64,000 nucleotides of DNA. It comes from Amycolatopsis sp. WAC 01376. Lineage in GTDB: Bacteria > Actinomycetota > Actinomycetes > Mycobacteriales > Pseudonocardiaceae. This document shows, one piece after another, positions 1-8,786 of the stretch; the first letter of the stretch is position 1, and every line of letters begins with the position of its first letter. The position numbers were made by a program, and so were the translations under genes. Location: assembly GCF_003947415.1 (NCBI RefSeq), contig NZ_QHKL01000002.1:1054001-1118000 (forward strand), read 5' to 3'. The notes below the pieces were generated by a model. That model was not told the DNA's origin. It worked only from the letters and a program-made list of their open reading frames with translations, and did not search any database.

Positions 1-1022
1 ACGAGCTGCTGGAGCGCGCCGACGCGATCTCCATCCACCTGCCGAAGACCCCCGAGACCAAGGGCCTGATCGGCGCCGAGGCACTCAAGAAGACCAAGCA
101 GGGCGTCATCATCGTCAACGCCGCGCGCGGTGGCCTCATCGACGAGCAGGCGCTGGCGGACGCGGTCAGCTCCGGCCACGTCGGCGGCGCCGGTGTCGAC
201 GTGTTCGTCACCGAGCCCACCACCGAGAGCCCGCTGTTCGGCCTGCCGAACGTCGTCGTCACCCCGCACCTCGGCGCGTCGACCGCCGAGGCGCAGGACC
301 GCGCGGGCACCGACGTCGCGAAGTCCGTGCTGCTCGCGCTGCGCGGCGACTTCGTGCCGGACGCGGTGAACGTCGCCGGTGGCGGCACGGTCGGCGAGCA
401 CGTGCGGCCGTACCTCTCGCTCACCCAGAAGCTCGGCACCTTGCTGACCGCGCTCAACCCGAAGGCGCCCGCCTCGGTCACCGTCGTGGTCAAGGGCGAA
501 CTGTCCAACGAGGACGTCAGCGTGCTGCCGCTCGCGGCCGAACGCGGCGTGTTCTCCGGTGTCGTCGAAGACCAGGTCACCTTCGTGAACGCGCCGCGCG
601 TGGCCGAAGAGCTGGGTGTCCAGGTCGATCTGGTCATCGAGCCGGAAAGCCCCAAGTTCCGCAGCCTGGTCACCCTCCGCGCGGTCCACGCCGACGGCAC
701 GACCCTTTCGGTGTCCGGTTCGGTCACCGGCAAGGACGAGGTCGAGAAGCTGGTCGAGGTCAACGGCCGCCACTTCGACCTGCGTGCCGAGGGCAACGTG
801 CTGCTCCTCGAGTACCCGGACCGCCCGGGCATCATGGGCCGCGTCGGCACGCTGCTCGGCGAGGCGGGCCTGAACATCGAGGCCGCGCAGATCAGCCAGA
901 CCACCGACGGCGCGGACGCCGTCATGTTGCTGCGGGTGGACCGTTCCGTGGATTCGCACCTGCTGGAGCCGATCGGCGCCACCGTGGGCGCGCACACGAT
1001 TCGCGCGGTCAACTTCGGCTGA
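1..1022 (+). CDS. serA: D-3-phosphoglycerate dehydrogenase, C-terminal part (5' end outside window)
   Basis: This enzyme oxidises 3-phosphoglycerate to 3-phosphohydroxypyruvate, the first step of serine synthesis. Reading starts at base 3 and about 339 residues are visible. They include the end of the NAD-binding/catalytic domain (VNAARGGLIDEQAL, then TPHLGAST with the catalytic His), the intervening allosteric-substrate-binding domain, and a C-terminal ACT domain (LLEYPDRPGIMGRVG) that normally binds serine for feedback inhibition. The long form with the intervening and ACT domains is the usual actinobacterial type. A strong hairpin follows 10 nt after the stop. Only the N-terminal part, outside the window, is missing. 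Confidence 0.97.
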   Translation, partial: ELLERADAISIHLPKTPETKGLIGAEALKKTKQGVIIVNAARGGLIDEQALADAVSSGHVGGAGVDVFVTEPTTESPLFGLPNVVVTPHLGASTAEAQDRAGTDVAKSVLLALRGDFVPDAVNVAGGGTVGEHVRPYLSLTQKLGTLLTALNPKAPASVTVVVKGELSNEDVSVLPLAAERGVFSGVVEDQVTFVNAPRVAEELGVQVDLVIEPESPKFRSLVTLRAVHADGTTLSVSGSVTGKDEVEKLVEVNGRHFDLRAEGNVLLLEYPDRPGIMGRVGTLLGEAGLNIEAAQISQTTDGADAVMLLRVDRSVDSHLLEPIGATVGAHTIRAVNFG

Positions 1023-1031
1023 CCCCCAAAG

Positions 1032-1084
1032 CGCGTGAAGGCCCCCTTCCCTCTGATCAGCCGAGGGAAGGGGGCCTTCACGCG
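1032..1084 (+). terminator. Long perfect hairpin after serA (GAAGG-family repeat)
   Basis: Two 21-nt arms (1032-1052 and 1064-1084) are perfect reverse complements around an 11-nt loop. There is no U-tract. The same layout (GTGAAGG..CCTTCC, loop, mirror) recurs after leuB, after the FAA-hydrolase gene, near 17.8 kb and after katG, so it is both a likely terminator and a dispersed repeat. Confidence 0.75.
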
Positions 1085-1327
1085 TATTCCCGCAATTAGT
1101 CGACCAACTGCGATCGTTGTGTGTGCGGGGTTCGCGAGAACGAGAGCAAGATTCAATAACGGTGAAAATTGCCTACTGAAGTCGGGCGGATGGGCCGATA
1201 GGTTTTTCCGGCGAGGCCGAACCATCGCGTCGTCAAGGGCACGGCGCGGCGCCGGGGCTCACCGTCGGGGGTGTGTTCGAGAGGCAGGCAGGTTCGAAGT
1301 CAAGGCCTCGAGTGAGGGCACGTACTC

Positions 1328-4300
1328 ATGAACAGATCCCGCGTACCCCGATGGGCCATCCGCTCATCGGCCGCGGTCTTCGCCGCACTGCTCGCGACGT
1401 CCGTGACCGGGGCGACGGCAGCCGCACAGGATGTCCCGCTCGCGGACGGCGTCACGCCGGCGAAGATCGACCGTAACGGATTCCAGGGGAAGGTCGAGCC
1501 GAAGCTCAAGGCCGCACAGGGCCAGATCACCGCCTTCGTCGAGCTGGCCAAGCAGCCCGCCGTCGACGCCTTCAACGCCGAGCAGAACAAGGGCGCAGGC
1601 AAGGAAAAGGCGAAGAAGGCCGCGAAGGACGCCAAGGCGGCCGCCGCGGCGACGGTGGACTCCGTCGTCGGGCAGCTCAAGGCCGCCGACGCCGGCACCC
1701 AGCTGGTCACCCAGACCTCGAACGCGGTCGCCGGCGCGGTCGTCACCGCCGACGCGGCGAAGATCCGCGAGCTGGCGAAGCGGCCGGACGTCGTCTCGGT
1801 CAAGAAGGTGGTGCCGAAGACCCGCACGAACTCCAGCGCGGTCCAGCTGACCAACACGCTCGCGTCGTGGCAGCAGACCGGCCGCTACGGCGACGGCATC
1901 CGCGTCGGCGTGATCGACGACGGCATCGACTACACCCACGCCACCTTCGGCGGTCCGGGTACGGCCGAGGCGTACAAGGCGATCAACCGCGACCAGGCCA
2001 CCCCCGCCTTCCCGACCGACAAGGTCGTCGGCGGTATCGACCTGGTCGGCGACGCCTACGACTCGGGCAGCGACGACCCGGCCCTCAAGACCCCGAAGCC
2101 CGACCCCAACCCGATCTCCTGCGGCCACCACGGCACGCACGTCGCGGGCACGGTCGCCGGATTCGGTGTGGACGAAGCGGGCAAGACCTTCACGGGCGAC
2201 TACAAGAAGCTCAACAAGAAGAAGATCGAAGCGATGCAGATCGGCCCGGGCACCGCGCCCAAGGCCCTGCTGTACGCGATCAAGGTCTTCGGCTGCGACG
2301 GCTCGACCAACGTCACCTCGCAGGCACTCGACTGGTCGCTCGACCCGGACGGTGACGGCGACTTCACCGACCACCTCGACGTGGTCAACCTGTCGCTGGG
2401 CGGCGACTTCGCCACCCCGGACGACCCGGACTCGCTGTTCGTGCGCAAGATCGCCGCGAACAACGTCGTGCCGGTGTTCTCCGCGGGCAACGGCGGCGAC
2501 CTCAACGACGTCGGCGGCGCGCCGGGCAACACGCCCGAGGCGCTGACCGTCGCCAGCAGCCGTGACGCGTCCGTCCTGCGCGACGCCGTCGAAGCCGTCG
2601 CTCCCGACGGTGTCAAGGGTGCGAAGACCGGGCAGTTCAGCCAGAACTACGCGGCCTACGACACGCTCGACGTCACCGCGCCGGTGGTCACGCTGTCGGC
2701 AGGCAACGCCGCCGGCTGCAAGCCGTACTCCGAAGCCGACAAGGCCAAGGCCGCGGGCAAGATCGTGTTCCTCGAATGGGACGACAACGACGCGACCCGC
2801 GCCTGCGGTTCCGGCGCCCGTTCGAACAACGCGCAGGCCGCCGGTGCCAAGGGCGCGCTGTTCTCGTCCACGCTGGAGCACTTCTCGGCCGGTATCGCGG
2901 GCAACGCGGCCGTGCCGACGTTCCAGCTGACCGGCGGCGCGACCGCCTCGGTCCGCCCGGCGCTGGCCGCCGGCACGCTGCAGGTCCGCATGACCGGCAA
3001 GGGCCGCGTGTCCGTGCCGACCACCGACCAGTCCATTGTGGACACCCCGAGCTCGTTCACCTCGCGTGGCGGGCGCGGCCCGGCCGTCAAGCCGGACGTC
3101 GCGGCGCCCGGTGACTCGATCTCGTCCGCGCTGAGCGGAAGCGGATCCGGTCGCCTGGTCATCTCCGGGACGTCGATGGCGGCTCCGCACACCTCGGGTA
3201 TCACCGCCCTGATCCGTCAGGCGCACCCCGACTGGTCGGTCGAGGAGGTCAAGGCCTCGGTCATCAACACCGCCGGCCACGACATCCGCGACGCCGCCGG
3301 CCGCACCTACGGCCCGCAGCGCGTCGGCAGCGGCCGGATCGACGCGAAGGCCGCGCTGGACAACCAGGTCCTGGCCTACGTCGTCGACAACCCCGGCTTC
3401 GTCTCGGTGAACTTCGGTGTCGTCGAAGCGGGCGGCCCGGTCACGCTGACCAAGACGGTCAAGGTGGTCAACAAGGGCATCAAGCCGGTCGAGTACTCGG
3501 TGGGCTACGAAGCCGTGAACTCGCTCCCCGGTGTCGAGTACACAGTGGACAAGCCGACGGTGAAGCTGAGCCCGCGCGGTGTCGCGCTGGTGAAGGTGAC
3601 CCTGAAGATCGCCGACCCCAAGGCGCTCCGCAAGGTCATGGACCCGACCATGGCGGCCTCGCAGGTCGGGCTCGCCCGGCAGTTCGTGGCGGACGCCTCC
3701 GGCCGGATCGCGTTCACCCCGAAGAGCGGCACCACCGTTCCGCTGCGGCTCTCGGTGTACTCCGCGCCGAAGCCCGTCTCGTCCATCAACACCCCGGGCA
3801 ACGTCAACTTCGGCGCCGGCCAGAACCAGGCCGTGCTGAACCTGACCGGCAAGGGCGTGGACCAGGGCACCGGTCCGCAGCGGTACCGCTCGCTGATCAG
3901 CGTGCTCGAGCTGCAGGCGGAATCCCCGCAGCTGCCCGAGTGCGACGGCGACGTCACCACCGACTGCACCCTGAACCAGACCGCCAAGGGCGCCGACCTG
4001 CGCTACATCGGCGCGGCGTCCACGGCCCCGCTCGCCAAGGCGCAGGGTGAGCCGGAGAACGCGTTGCTGGCCTTCGGTCTCACCACCTGGAGCGACCTGG
4101 CCAACCTGGGCAGCAACACCTCGCCGTTCGTGGACATCGACACCACGGGCGACGGACAGCCGGACTTCGAGACCTATGTCACCAAGGTGACGGCCACGGA
4201 CGTCCTCGTGGCGGTCACCGTGGCGCTGAAGCCGGGCTTCCCGCAGGTGGACATCCAGCCGATCAACGGCCAGCTCGGCGACGTCGACACGAACGTGTAC

Positions 4301-4732
4301 GACACCAACGTCGTCGTGCTGCCGGTGAGCATCGCGGCACTGGGCATCGACCCGAACGCCGCGTCGCACAAGATCAGCTACACGGTCGGGACCTCCGGGT
4401 TCTACGCGGCGCCGGGTGCGGACTCGTCGACGATCGACTACGTCGGCACGCCGCTTTCGTTCGACGCCTTGGCTCCCGCGTACACCGTCCAGGGCGGCGG
4501 CGACTCCGCGCTGGGCTACGTCGCGAAGCCGGGCACGGCGCTGGTGGTCAACCGCAACACGGCCGCGCAGGACACCGTGCTGGGCCTGCTGGCGATCGAA
4601 CACCACAACGCCTCGGGCAACCGGGCGAACGTGGTGAAGATCCAGACGAACGCCGGTGGCGGCAACGCCGACGTCGACCGGCCGGGCAACGGCGGGCGGC
4701 ACACCGGGCGTCAGCCGATCGGTGTGGGCTGA
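1328..4732 (+). CDS. Secreted subtilisin-like serine peptidase (S8 family)
   Basis: Extracellular protease of 1134 residues. An N-terminal signal peptide (positively charged start, hydrophobic stretch around residues 10-30, AAA-type cleavage near residue 33) precedes an inhibitor-I9-like propeptide that is lysine/alanine rich. The catalytic triad is visible as Asp197 (VIDDGID), His271 (HGTHVAGT) and Ser616 (SGTSMAAPH). The long gap between His and Ser includes a PA-type insert (about residues 450-560), as in C5a-peptidase/lactocepin-like subtilases. The C-terminal 450 residues look like beta-sandwich (Fn3-like) domains. No sortase motif or C-terminal membrane segment is seen, so release into the medium is likely. 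A separate terminator follows, so it appears monocistronic. The substrate is unknown. Confidence 0.93.
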   Translation: MNRSRVPRWAIRSSAAVFAALLATSVTGATAAAQDVPLADGVTPAKIDRNGFQGKVEPKLKAAQGQITAFVELAKQPAVDAFNAEQNKGAGKEKAKKAAKDAKAAAAATVDSVVGQLKAADAGTQLVTQTSNAVAGAVVTADAAKIRELAKRPDVVSVKKVVPKTRTNSSAVQLTNTLASWQQTGRYGDGIRVGVIDDGIDYTHATFGGPGTAEAYKAINRDQATPAFPTDKVVGGIDLVGDAYDSGSDDPALKTPKPDPNPISCGHHGTHVAGTVAGFGVDEAGKTFTGDYKKLNKKKIEAMQIGPGTAPKALLYAIKVFGCDGSTNVTSQALDWSLDPDGDGDFTDHLDVVNLSLGGDFATPDDPDSLFVRKIAANNVVPVFSAGNGGDLNDVGGAPGNTPEALTVASSRDASVLRDAVEAVAPDGVKGAKTGQFSQNYAAYDTLDVTAPVVTLSAGNAAGCKPYSEADKAKAAGKIVFLEWDDNDATRACGSGARSNNAQAAGAKGALFSSTLEHFSAGIAGNAAVPTFQLTGGATASVRPALAAGTLQVRMTGKGRVSVPTTDQSIVDTPSSFTSRGGRGPAVKPDVAAPGDSISSALSGSGSGRLVISGTSMAAPHTSGITALIRQAHPDWSVEEVKASVINTAGHDIRDAAGRTYGPQRVGSGRIDAKAALDNQVLAYVVDNPGFVSVNFGVVEAGGPVTLTKTVKVVNKGIKPVEYSVGYEAVNSLPGVEYTVDKPTVKLSPRGVALVKVTLKIADPKALRKVMDPTMAASQVGLARQFVADASGRIAFTPKSGTTVPLRLSVYSAPKPVSSINTPGNVNFGAGQNQAVLNLTGKGVDQGTGPQRYRSLISVLELQAESPQLPECDGDVTTDCTLNQTAKGADLRYIGAASTAPLAKAQGEPENALLAFGLTTWSDLANLGSNTSPFVDIDTTGDGQPDFETYVTKVTATDVLVAVTVALKPGFPQVDIQPINGQLGDVDTNVYDTNVVVLPVSIAALGIDPNAASHKISYTVGTSGFYAAPGADSSTIDYVGTPLSFDALAPAYTVQGGGDSALGYVAKPGTALVVNRNTAAQDTVLGLLAIEHHNASGNRANVVKIQTNAGGGNADVDRPGNGGRHTGRQPIGVG

Positions 4733-4767
4733 CGCGGTAGTGCGGTGATCCGCGTTCGATGAGGTGA

Positions 4768-4805
4768 GGGACGCCCTGGCGGCAAGCTTTCCGCCAGGGC
4801 GTCCC
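4768..4805 (+). terminator. Hairpin terminator after the subtilase gene
   Basis: A perfect 15-bp stem (4768-4782 with 4791-4805) closes an 8-nt loop and is followed by a T-rich stretch (ttctcgtatt). It lies 36 nt after the subtilase stop and ends that transcription unit before leuB. Confidence 0.8.
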
Positions 4806-4968
4806 TTCTCGTATTCACCCTTTCGGCTGTCTCGCTCTGTGGGAGATTCCGGCATAAGGGTGGTGCGGCTACGGCTACCGGGCTACGGCCGGTAACCTTC
4901 CGCTGCTGGCGTTTTCTTGCGGATGGGCCATCCGGACTGCCGGTGGCCTGGTCTACGGAGGTGTGTGG

Positions 4969-6012
4969 ATGCGGCTCGCGGTGATCCCAGGAGACGGGAT
5001 CGGGCCCGAAGTGGTCTCCGAGGCGCTCAAGGTGCTCGGTGAGGTCGTACCGACGGCGGAGATCACGAACTACGACCTCGGCGCCGCCCGGTGGCACTCC
5101 ACCGGCGAGCTGCTTCCGGAGTCGGTACTCGGTGAACTCCGTCAGCACGACGCGATCCTGCTGGGCGCGGTGGGCGACCCGACGGTGCCGAGCGGCATTC
5201 TGGAGCGCGGTCTTCTGCTGCGGCTCCGGTTCGAGCTCGACCACCATGTGAACCTGCGGCCCGCCCGGTTGTACCCGGGCGTGCGCGGCCCACTCGCCGA
5301 TTCGAGCGAGATCGACATGGTCGTCGTGCGTGAAGGCACCGAAGGCCCGTACGCGGGCAACGGTGGCTTGCTGCGCAAGGACACCGAACACGAGATCGCG
5401 ACGGAGGTCAGCGTCAACACGGCGTTCGGCGTCCGGCGCGTGGTGACCGACGCGTTCAACCGGGCCGAGGCGCGGCCCCGCAAGCACCTGACGCTCCTGC
5501 ACAAGACGAACGTGCTGGAGTACGCGGGCTCGCTGTGGTCGCGGATCGTCGAAGAGGTCTCGTTGGAGCACCCGGAGGTGACCGTCGCGTACTCCCATGT
5601 GGACGCCGCGACCATCCACCTGGTGACCGACCCGTCCCGCTTCGACGTCGTGGTGACCGACAACCTGTTCGGCGACATCATCACCGACCTCGCGGCGGCG
5701 GTGACCGGCGGCATCGGGCTGGCGGCGAGCGGGAACCTCGACATCACCCGGCGGAACCCGAGCATGTTCGAGCCGGTGCACGGCAGCGCCCCGGACATCG
5801 CGGGCCAGGGTCTCGCCGACCCGACCGCCGCGGTGCTCTCGGTCGCGCTGCTGCTGGACCACCTGGGACAGAAGGAATCGGCGCGGCGGATCGAGGCATC
5901 GGTGGCCTTCGACCTCGCGACCCGCGACCAGGCGTCGCCGGGTGCGACGCACGCGATCGGTGACCGGCTGGCGGCACTGGTGTCGTCGAACGTGCGCCCG
6001 GTCACTCAGTAG
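4969..6012 (+). CDS. leuB: 3-isopropylmalate dehydrogenase
   Basis: LeuB oxidatively decarboxylates 3-isopropylmalate to 2-oxoisocaproate in leucine synthesis (NAD-dependent, cytoplasmic). The 347-residue protein shows the family start [13 protein letters not shown], the substrate-binding arginines in [14 protein letters not shown], and the metal/NAD region [18 protein letters not shown] followed by [17 protein letters not shown] 4969 is chosen because GGAGGT at 4957-4962 sits 6 nt upstream; GTG 4963 in the same frame would be too close to it. A GAAGG-type hairpin follows at once, separating it from the leader and cimA. Confidence 0.95.
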   Translation: MRLAVIPGDGIGPEVVSEALKVLGEVVPTAEITNYDLGAARWHSTGELLPESVLGELRQHDAILLGAVGDPTVPSGILERGLLLRLRFELDHHVNLRPARLYPGVRGPLADSSEIDMVVVREGTEGPYAGNGGLLRKDTEHEIATEVSVNTAFGVRRVVTDAFNRAEARPRKHLTLLHKTNVLEYAGSLWSRIVEEVSLEHPEVTVAYSHVDAATIHLVTDPSRFDVVVTDNLFGDIITDLAAAVTGGIGLAASGNLDITRRNPSMFEPVHGSAPDIAGQGLADPTAAVLSVALLLDHLGQKESARRIEASVAFDLATRDQASPGATHAIGDRLAALVSSNVRPVTQ

Positions 6013-6023
6013 TTCTCAAGCGC

Positions 6024-6076
6024 GCTATGAAAGGTCCTTTCCTTGCAAATTTCGCAAGGAAAGGACCTTTCATAGC
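6024..6076 (+). terminator. Long hairpin after leuB (GAAGG-family repeat)
   Basis: Arms 6024-6046 and 6054-6076 are exact reverse complements (GCTATGAAAGGTCC...) around a 7-nt loop. Nearly the same sequence occurs at 8724-8777, so it belongs to the dispersed hairpin family that follows genes in this window. Confidence 0.75.
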
Positions 6077-6161
6077 ATTCGGGACCGCTGCGGCCTCCCA
6101 GGAAGTGGGAAGTTCTGACCGGCTTGTGGACGCCCCTCGGAGCGTGTGCCATGATGCGTTC

Positions 6162-6203
6162 GTGACCTCCTGCACCATCATTATCGCCGAGCGCGCCGGA
6201 TAA
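6162..6203 (+). CDS. Putative isoleucine leader peptide of cimA
   Basis: A 13-codon frame from GTG 6162 encodes (V)TSCTIIIAERAG and contains three consecutive isoleucine codons (ATC ATT ATC, 6177-6185). It ends inside the 5' arm of a hairpin, upstream of an intrinsic terminator and the isoleucine-pathway gene cimA. Such an arrangement is typical of ribosome-mediated attenuation. The start is uncertain: GTG 6144 is also in frame (19 codons), and a GGAG at 6139-6142 is best spaced for ATG 6151, which opens a 4-codon frame overlapping GTG 6162. Confidence 0.55.
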   Translation: MTSCTIIIAERAG

Positions 6204-6260
6204 CAGCTCCACAAGAGCCCCCGGCGCGCAACCTCTCGCACCCATGCGGGAGGTTTTTTT
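6191..6260 (+). promoter_or_regulatory. Transcription attenuator upstream of cimA
   Basis: Two structures are visible. The first is a perfect 9-bp stem, 6191-6199 with 6221-6229, which starts within the leader-peptide codons and contains a small inner hairpin (6206-6209/6215-6218). The second is an intrinsic terminator: a 10-bp stem (6231-6240 with 6245-6254, one G-U pair) with a 4-nt loop and a run of seven T, ending 41 nt before the cimA start. A U-tract terminator is unusual in such GC-rich DNA and lies before, not after, a gene. A ribosome stalled on the Ile codons would cover the first stem; the exact antiterminator pairing is not resolved by eye. Confidence 0.65.
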
Positions 6261-6301
6261 GTTGCCTGAACACGTTTTGCCACCACCATGAGGAGTTCCC
6301 C

Positions 6302-7936
6302 GTGACTCGCACGGAGCCCGCCGATACGCCGCTCGGCGACGCCTTCCACCTCTACGACACGACGTTGCGCGACGGTGCGCAGCGCGAGGGGATCTCCTAC
6401 TCCGTCACGGACAAGCTGGCGGTGGCGAGGCTGCTCGACGATCTCGGGGTCGGGTTCATCGAAGGCGGATGGCCGGGCGCGCTGCCCAAGGACACGGAAT
6501 TCTTCGCCCGCGCGGCTTCGGGTGAACTGAAACTCCGCCACGCCGCGCTCGTCGCGTTCGGCGCGACGCGGAAGGCCGGGGCCAAGGCCGAGCAGGATCC
6601 GCAGGTGCGGGCCTTGCTCGAGTCGCAGGCGCCGGTGGTCACGCTGGTGGCCAAATCGGACTTACGGCACATCGAGCGGGCACTGCGGGTCGATGTCGAC
6701 GAAGCATGCGAGATGGTGCGAGACACCGTCGCGTTCCTCGTCGGCGAAGGACGTCGCGTCTTCCTTGACGCGGAACACTTTTTCGACGGCTACGCGTTCT
6801 CCCCGGACACCGCTTTGAAGGTGCTCGACGCGGGAGTGAACGCGGGCGCCGACGTCGCCGTGCTGTGCGACACCAACGGCGGCCAGCTGCCGCTCGGCCT
6901 CGCGGAAACCGTCCGCGAGGTCAAGGAAAGGACCGGATTCCGGCTCGGAATCCATTGCCAGGACGACACTTCCTGCGCGGTGGCGAATTCCGTCGCCGCC
7001 GTGCAGGCCGGCGTGACGCACGTCCAGTGCACCGCCAATGGATACGGCGAACGGGCGGGTAACGCCGATCTGTTCGCCGTGACGGGAAATCTGGTGACCA
7101 AGCTCGGTATGGAGGTGCTCCCGACCGGAGGCGCCGCCGAGCTCACCCGGGTCTCCCATGCTCTTGCCGAAATCGCCAACCTCGCCCCCTACACCCACCA
7201 GGCGTACGTAGGGGCGTCGGCTTTCGCCCACAAGGCGGGACTGCACGCGAGCGCGATCAAGGTGGATCCGTTGCTGTACAACCACATCGATCCAGCTTCT
7301 GTCGGCAATGACATGCGGGTACTGGTCACCGAGATGGCCGGCAGGGCCAGCCTGGAGCTCAAGGGACGTGAGCTCGGGGTCGACCTTGCCGGCCAGCCCG
7401 AGGCGCTGACGAGCGCCATCCGCAAGGTGAAGCGCCTCGAATCCGAAGGCTGGTCCTTCGAGGCCGCGGACGCGTCACTGGAACTTTTGCTGCGACGGGA
7501 GGTCGACGGCCCGCAGAGCGACGTCCTCGACGAACCGCCGTTCGAGCTCGAGTCGTACCGGGTCGTGCTGGACCACCGGTCCGACGGCGAGGTCGTCTCC
7601 GAGGCGACGGTGAAGGTGCACGTCGCGGGGCAGCGCGTGATCGCGACCGCCGAGGGCAACGGTCCCGTGCACGCGCTCGACGCCGCGCTGCGCGAGGCCC
7701 TCAGCCCGCATCTGTCCTGGTTGGACAGTGTCGAGCTGGCCGACTACAAGGTGCGGATCCTGCCCGGCCATCCGGGCACCGACGCCGTCACCCGCGTGCT
7801 CGTCGAGACCAGCGACGGCGAACGGGAATGGACCACCGTCGGCGTGCACGGCAACATCGTCGAGGCGAGCTGGCTCGCGCTGTGCGACGCGCTCGTCCAC
7901 AAGTCCCTCAGCGAGGCGCCCGCGCACAGGTCGTAG
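6302..7936 (+). CDS. cimA: (R)-citramalate synthase
   Basis: CimA condenses pyruvate and acetyl-CoA to citramalate, feeding 2-oxobutyrate and isoleucine synthesis independently of threonine. The 544-residue protein has the HMGL-like TIM barrel motif LYDTTLRDGAQREGI at residues 18-32 and the metal-binding HCQDDTSCAVANS-type segment. From about residue 410 it has a LeuA-type dimerisation/allosteric domain, where isoleucine would bind. GTG 6302 follows AGGAG at 6291-6295 with good spacing. The FAA-hydrolase gene starts 9 nt after the stop, so the two are cotranscribed. The upstream leader/terminator suggests attenuation by charged tRNA-Ile. Confidence 0.93.
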   Translation: MTRTEPADTPLGDAFHLYDTTLRDGAQREGISYSVTDKLAVARLLDDLGVGFIEGGWPGALPKDTEFFARAASGELKLRHAALVAFGATRKAGAKAEQDPQVRALLESQAPVVTLVAKSDLRHIERALRVDVDEACEMVRDTVAFLVGEGRRVFLDAEHFFDGYAFSPDTALKVLDAGVNAGADVAVLCDTNGGQLPLGLAETVREVKERTGFRLGIHCQDDTSCAVANSVAAVQAGVTHVQCTANGYGERAGNADLFAVTGNLVTKLGMEVLPTGGAAELTRVSHALAEIANLAPYTHQAYVGASAFAHKAGLHASAIKVDPLLYNHIDPASVGNDMRVLVTEMAGRASLELKGRELGVDLAGQPEALTSAIRKVKRLESEGWSFEAADASLELLLRREVDGPQSDVLDEPPFELESYRVVLDHRSDGEVVSEATVKVHVAGQRVIATAEGNGPVHALDAALREALSPHLSWLDSVELADYKVRILPGHPGTDAVTRVLVETSDGEREWTTVGVHGNIVEASWLALCDALVHKSLSEAPAHRS

Positions 7937-7945
7937 AGTGGGGGA

Positions 7946-8716
7946 GTGCGCCTAGCCCGAATTGCTCATCCCGGTGGTGTCGCGTTCGCTTCGATCGAAG
8001 GGGACGGCGACGACGCCCAGGTACTGGAAATCGCCGAGCACCCCTTCGGCAACCCCAACTTCACCGGCAAGCGCTGGCCGCTCGCCGACGTCCGGCTGCT
8101 CGCGCCGATCCTGCCGTCGAAGGTGATCGCGGTCGGCCGGAACTACGCCAAGCACGCCGCCGAGTTCGGCAACGAGGTCCCGCAGGACCCGATGCTGTTC
8201 ATCAAGCCGTCGACCACGGTGATCGGCCCCAACGCGCCCATCCGCAGTCCGCGCGGCATCGGCCGCGTCGACTTCGAGGGCGAACTGGCGATCGTCATCG
8301 GCCAGCCGGTCAAGAACGTGCCCGCCGCCCGCGCGGCGAGCGCGATCCTCGGCTACACCGTGGCGAACGACGTCAGCGCCCGTGACCTGCAGAAGTCCGA
8401 CGGCCAGTGGGGCAGGGCGAAGGGGTTCGACACCTTCTGCCCGCTGGGCCCGTGGATCGAGACCTCGCTCGACGCGGCCGACCTCGCGCTCAGGTCCGAG
8501 GTGGACGGTGTGCTCAAGCAGGACGGCCGGACCTCTGACCTGGTGCACAAGATCCCCGAGCTGGTCGAGTTCGTGTCCGGCGTGATGACCCTGCTGCCCG
8601 GCGACGTCATCCTGACCGGCACGCCCGAGGGCGTCGGCCCGATCGAGGACGGCCAGTCGGTCTCGATCACCATCGAAGGCATCGGCACGCTGACCAACCC
8701 GGTGCAGGAGATCTGA
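7946..8716 (+). CDS. Fumarylacetoacetate hydrolase family protein
   Basis: 256-residue member of the FAH superfamily, which hydrolyses or decarboxylates C-C bonds in oxo-acids using a divalent metal. The conserved core VGRNYAKHAAEFG, the metal-site region GRVDFEGELAIVIG and the C-terminal GDVILTGTPEGVGP are present. It has the short actinobacterial form found beside amino-acid biosynthesis genes; the true substrate (acylpyruvate or oxaloacetate type) cannot be told from sequence. GTG 7946 lies 9 nt after cimA with a purine-rich GGGGGAG in front, so it is the second gene of the cimA unit. A long hairpin follows. Confidence 0.9.
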   Translation: MRLARIAHPGGVAFASIEGDGDDAQVLEIAEHPFGNPNFTGKRWPLADVRLLAPILPSKVIAVGRNYAKHAAEFGNEVPQDPMLFIKPSTTVIGPNAPIRSPRGIGRVDFEGELAIVIGQPVKNVPAARAASAILGYTVANDVSARDLQKSDGQWGRAKGFDTFCPLGPWIETSLDAADLALRSEVDGVLKQDGRTSDLVHKIPELVEFVSGVMTLLPGDVILTGTPEGVGPIEDGQSVSITIEGIGTLTNPVQEI

Positions 8717-8723
8717 CCTCAGT

Positions 8724-8777
8724 GCTATGAAAGGTCCTTTTCCTTGCAAAATTTGCAAGGAAAGGACCTTTCATAGC
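8724..8777 (+). terminator. Perfect long hairpin between convergent genes (GAAGG-family repeat)
   Basis: A 54-nt uninterrupted palindrome beginning GCTATGAAAGGTCC; the arms mirror each other with almost no loop. It lies between the stop of the FAA-hydrolase gene and the end of the convergent monooxygenase gene, so it can terminate both. It is nearly identical to 6024-6076. Confidence 0.8.
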
Positions 8778-8786
8778 GTTCGGGAC

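Noticed and set aside
1364..4855. Very long open frame on the minus strand opposite the subtilase gene
   Set aside because: It is an Arg/Val/Gly-rich shadow typical of GC-rich coding strands; the plus strand has signal peptide and catalytic triad.
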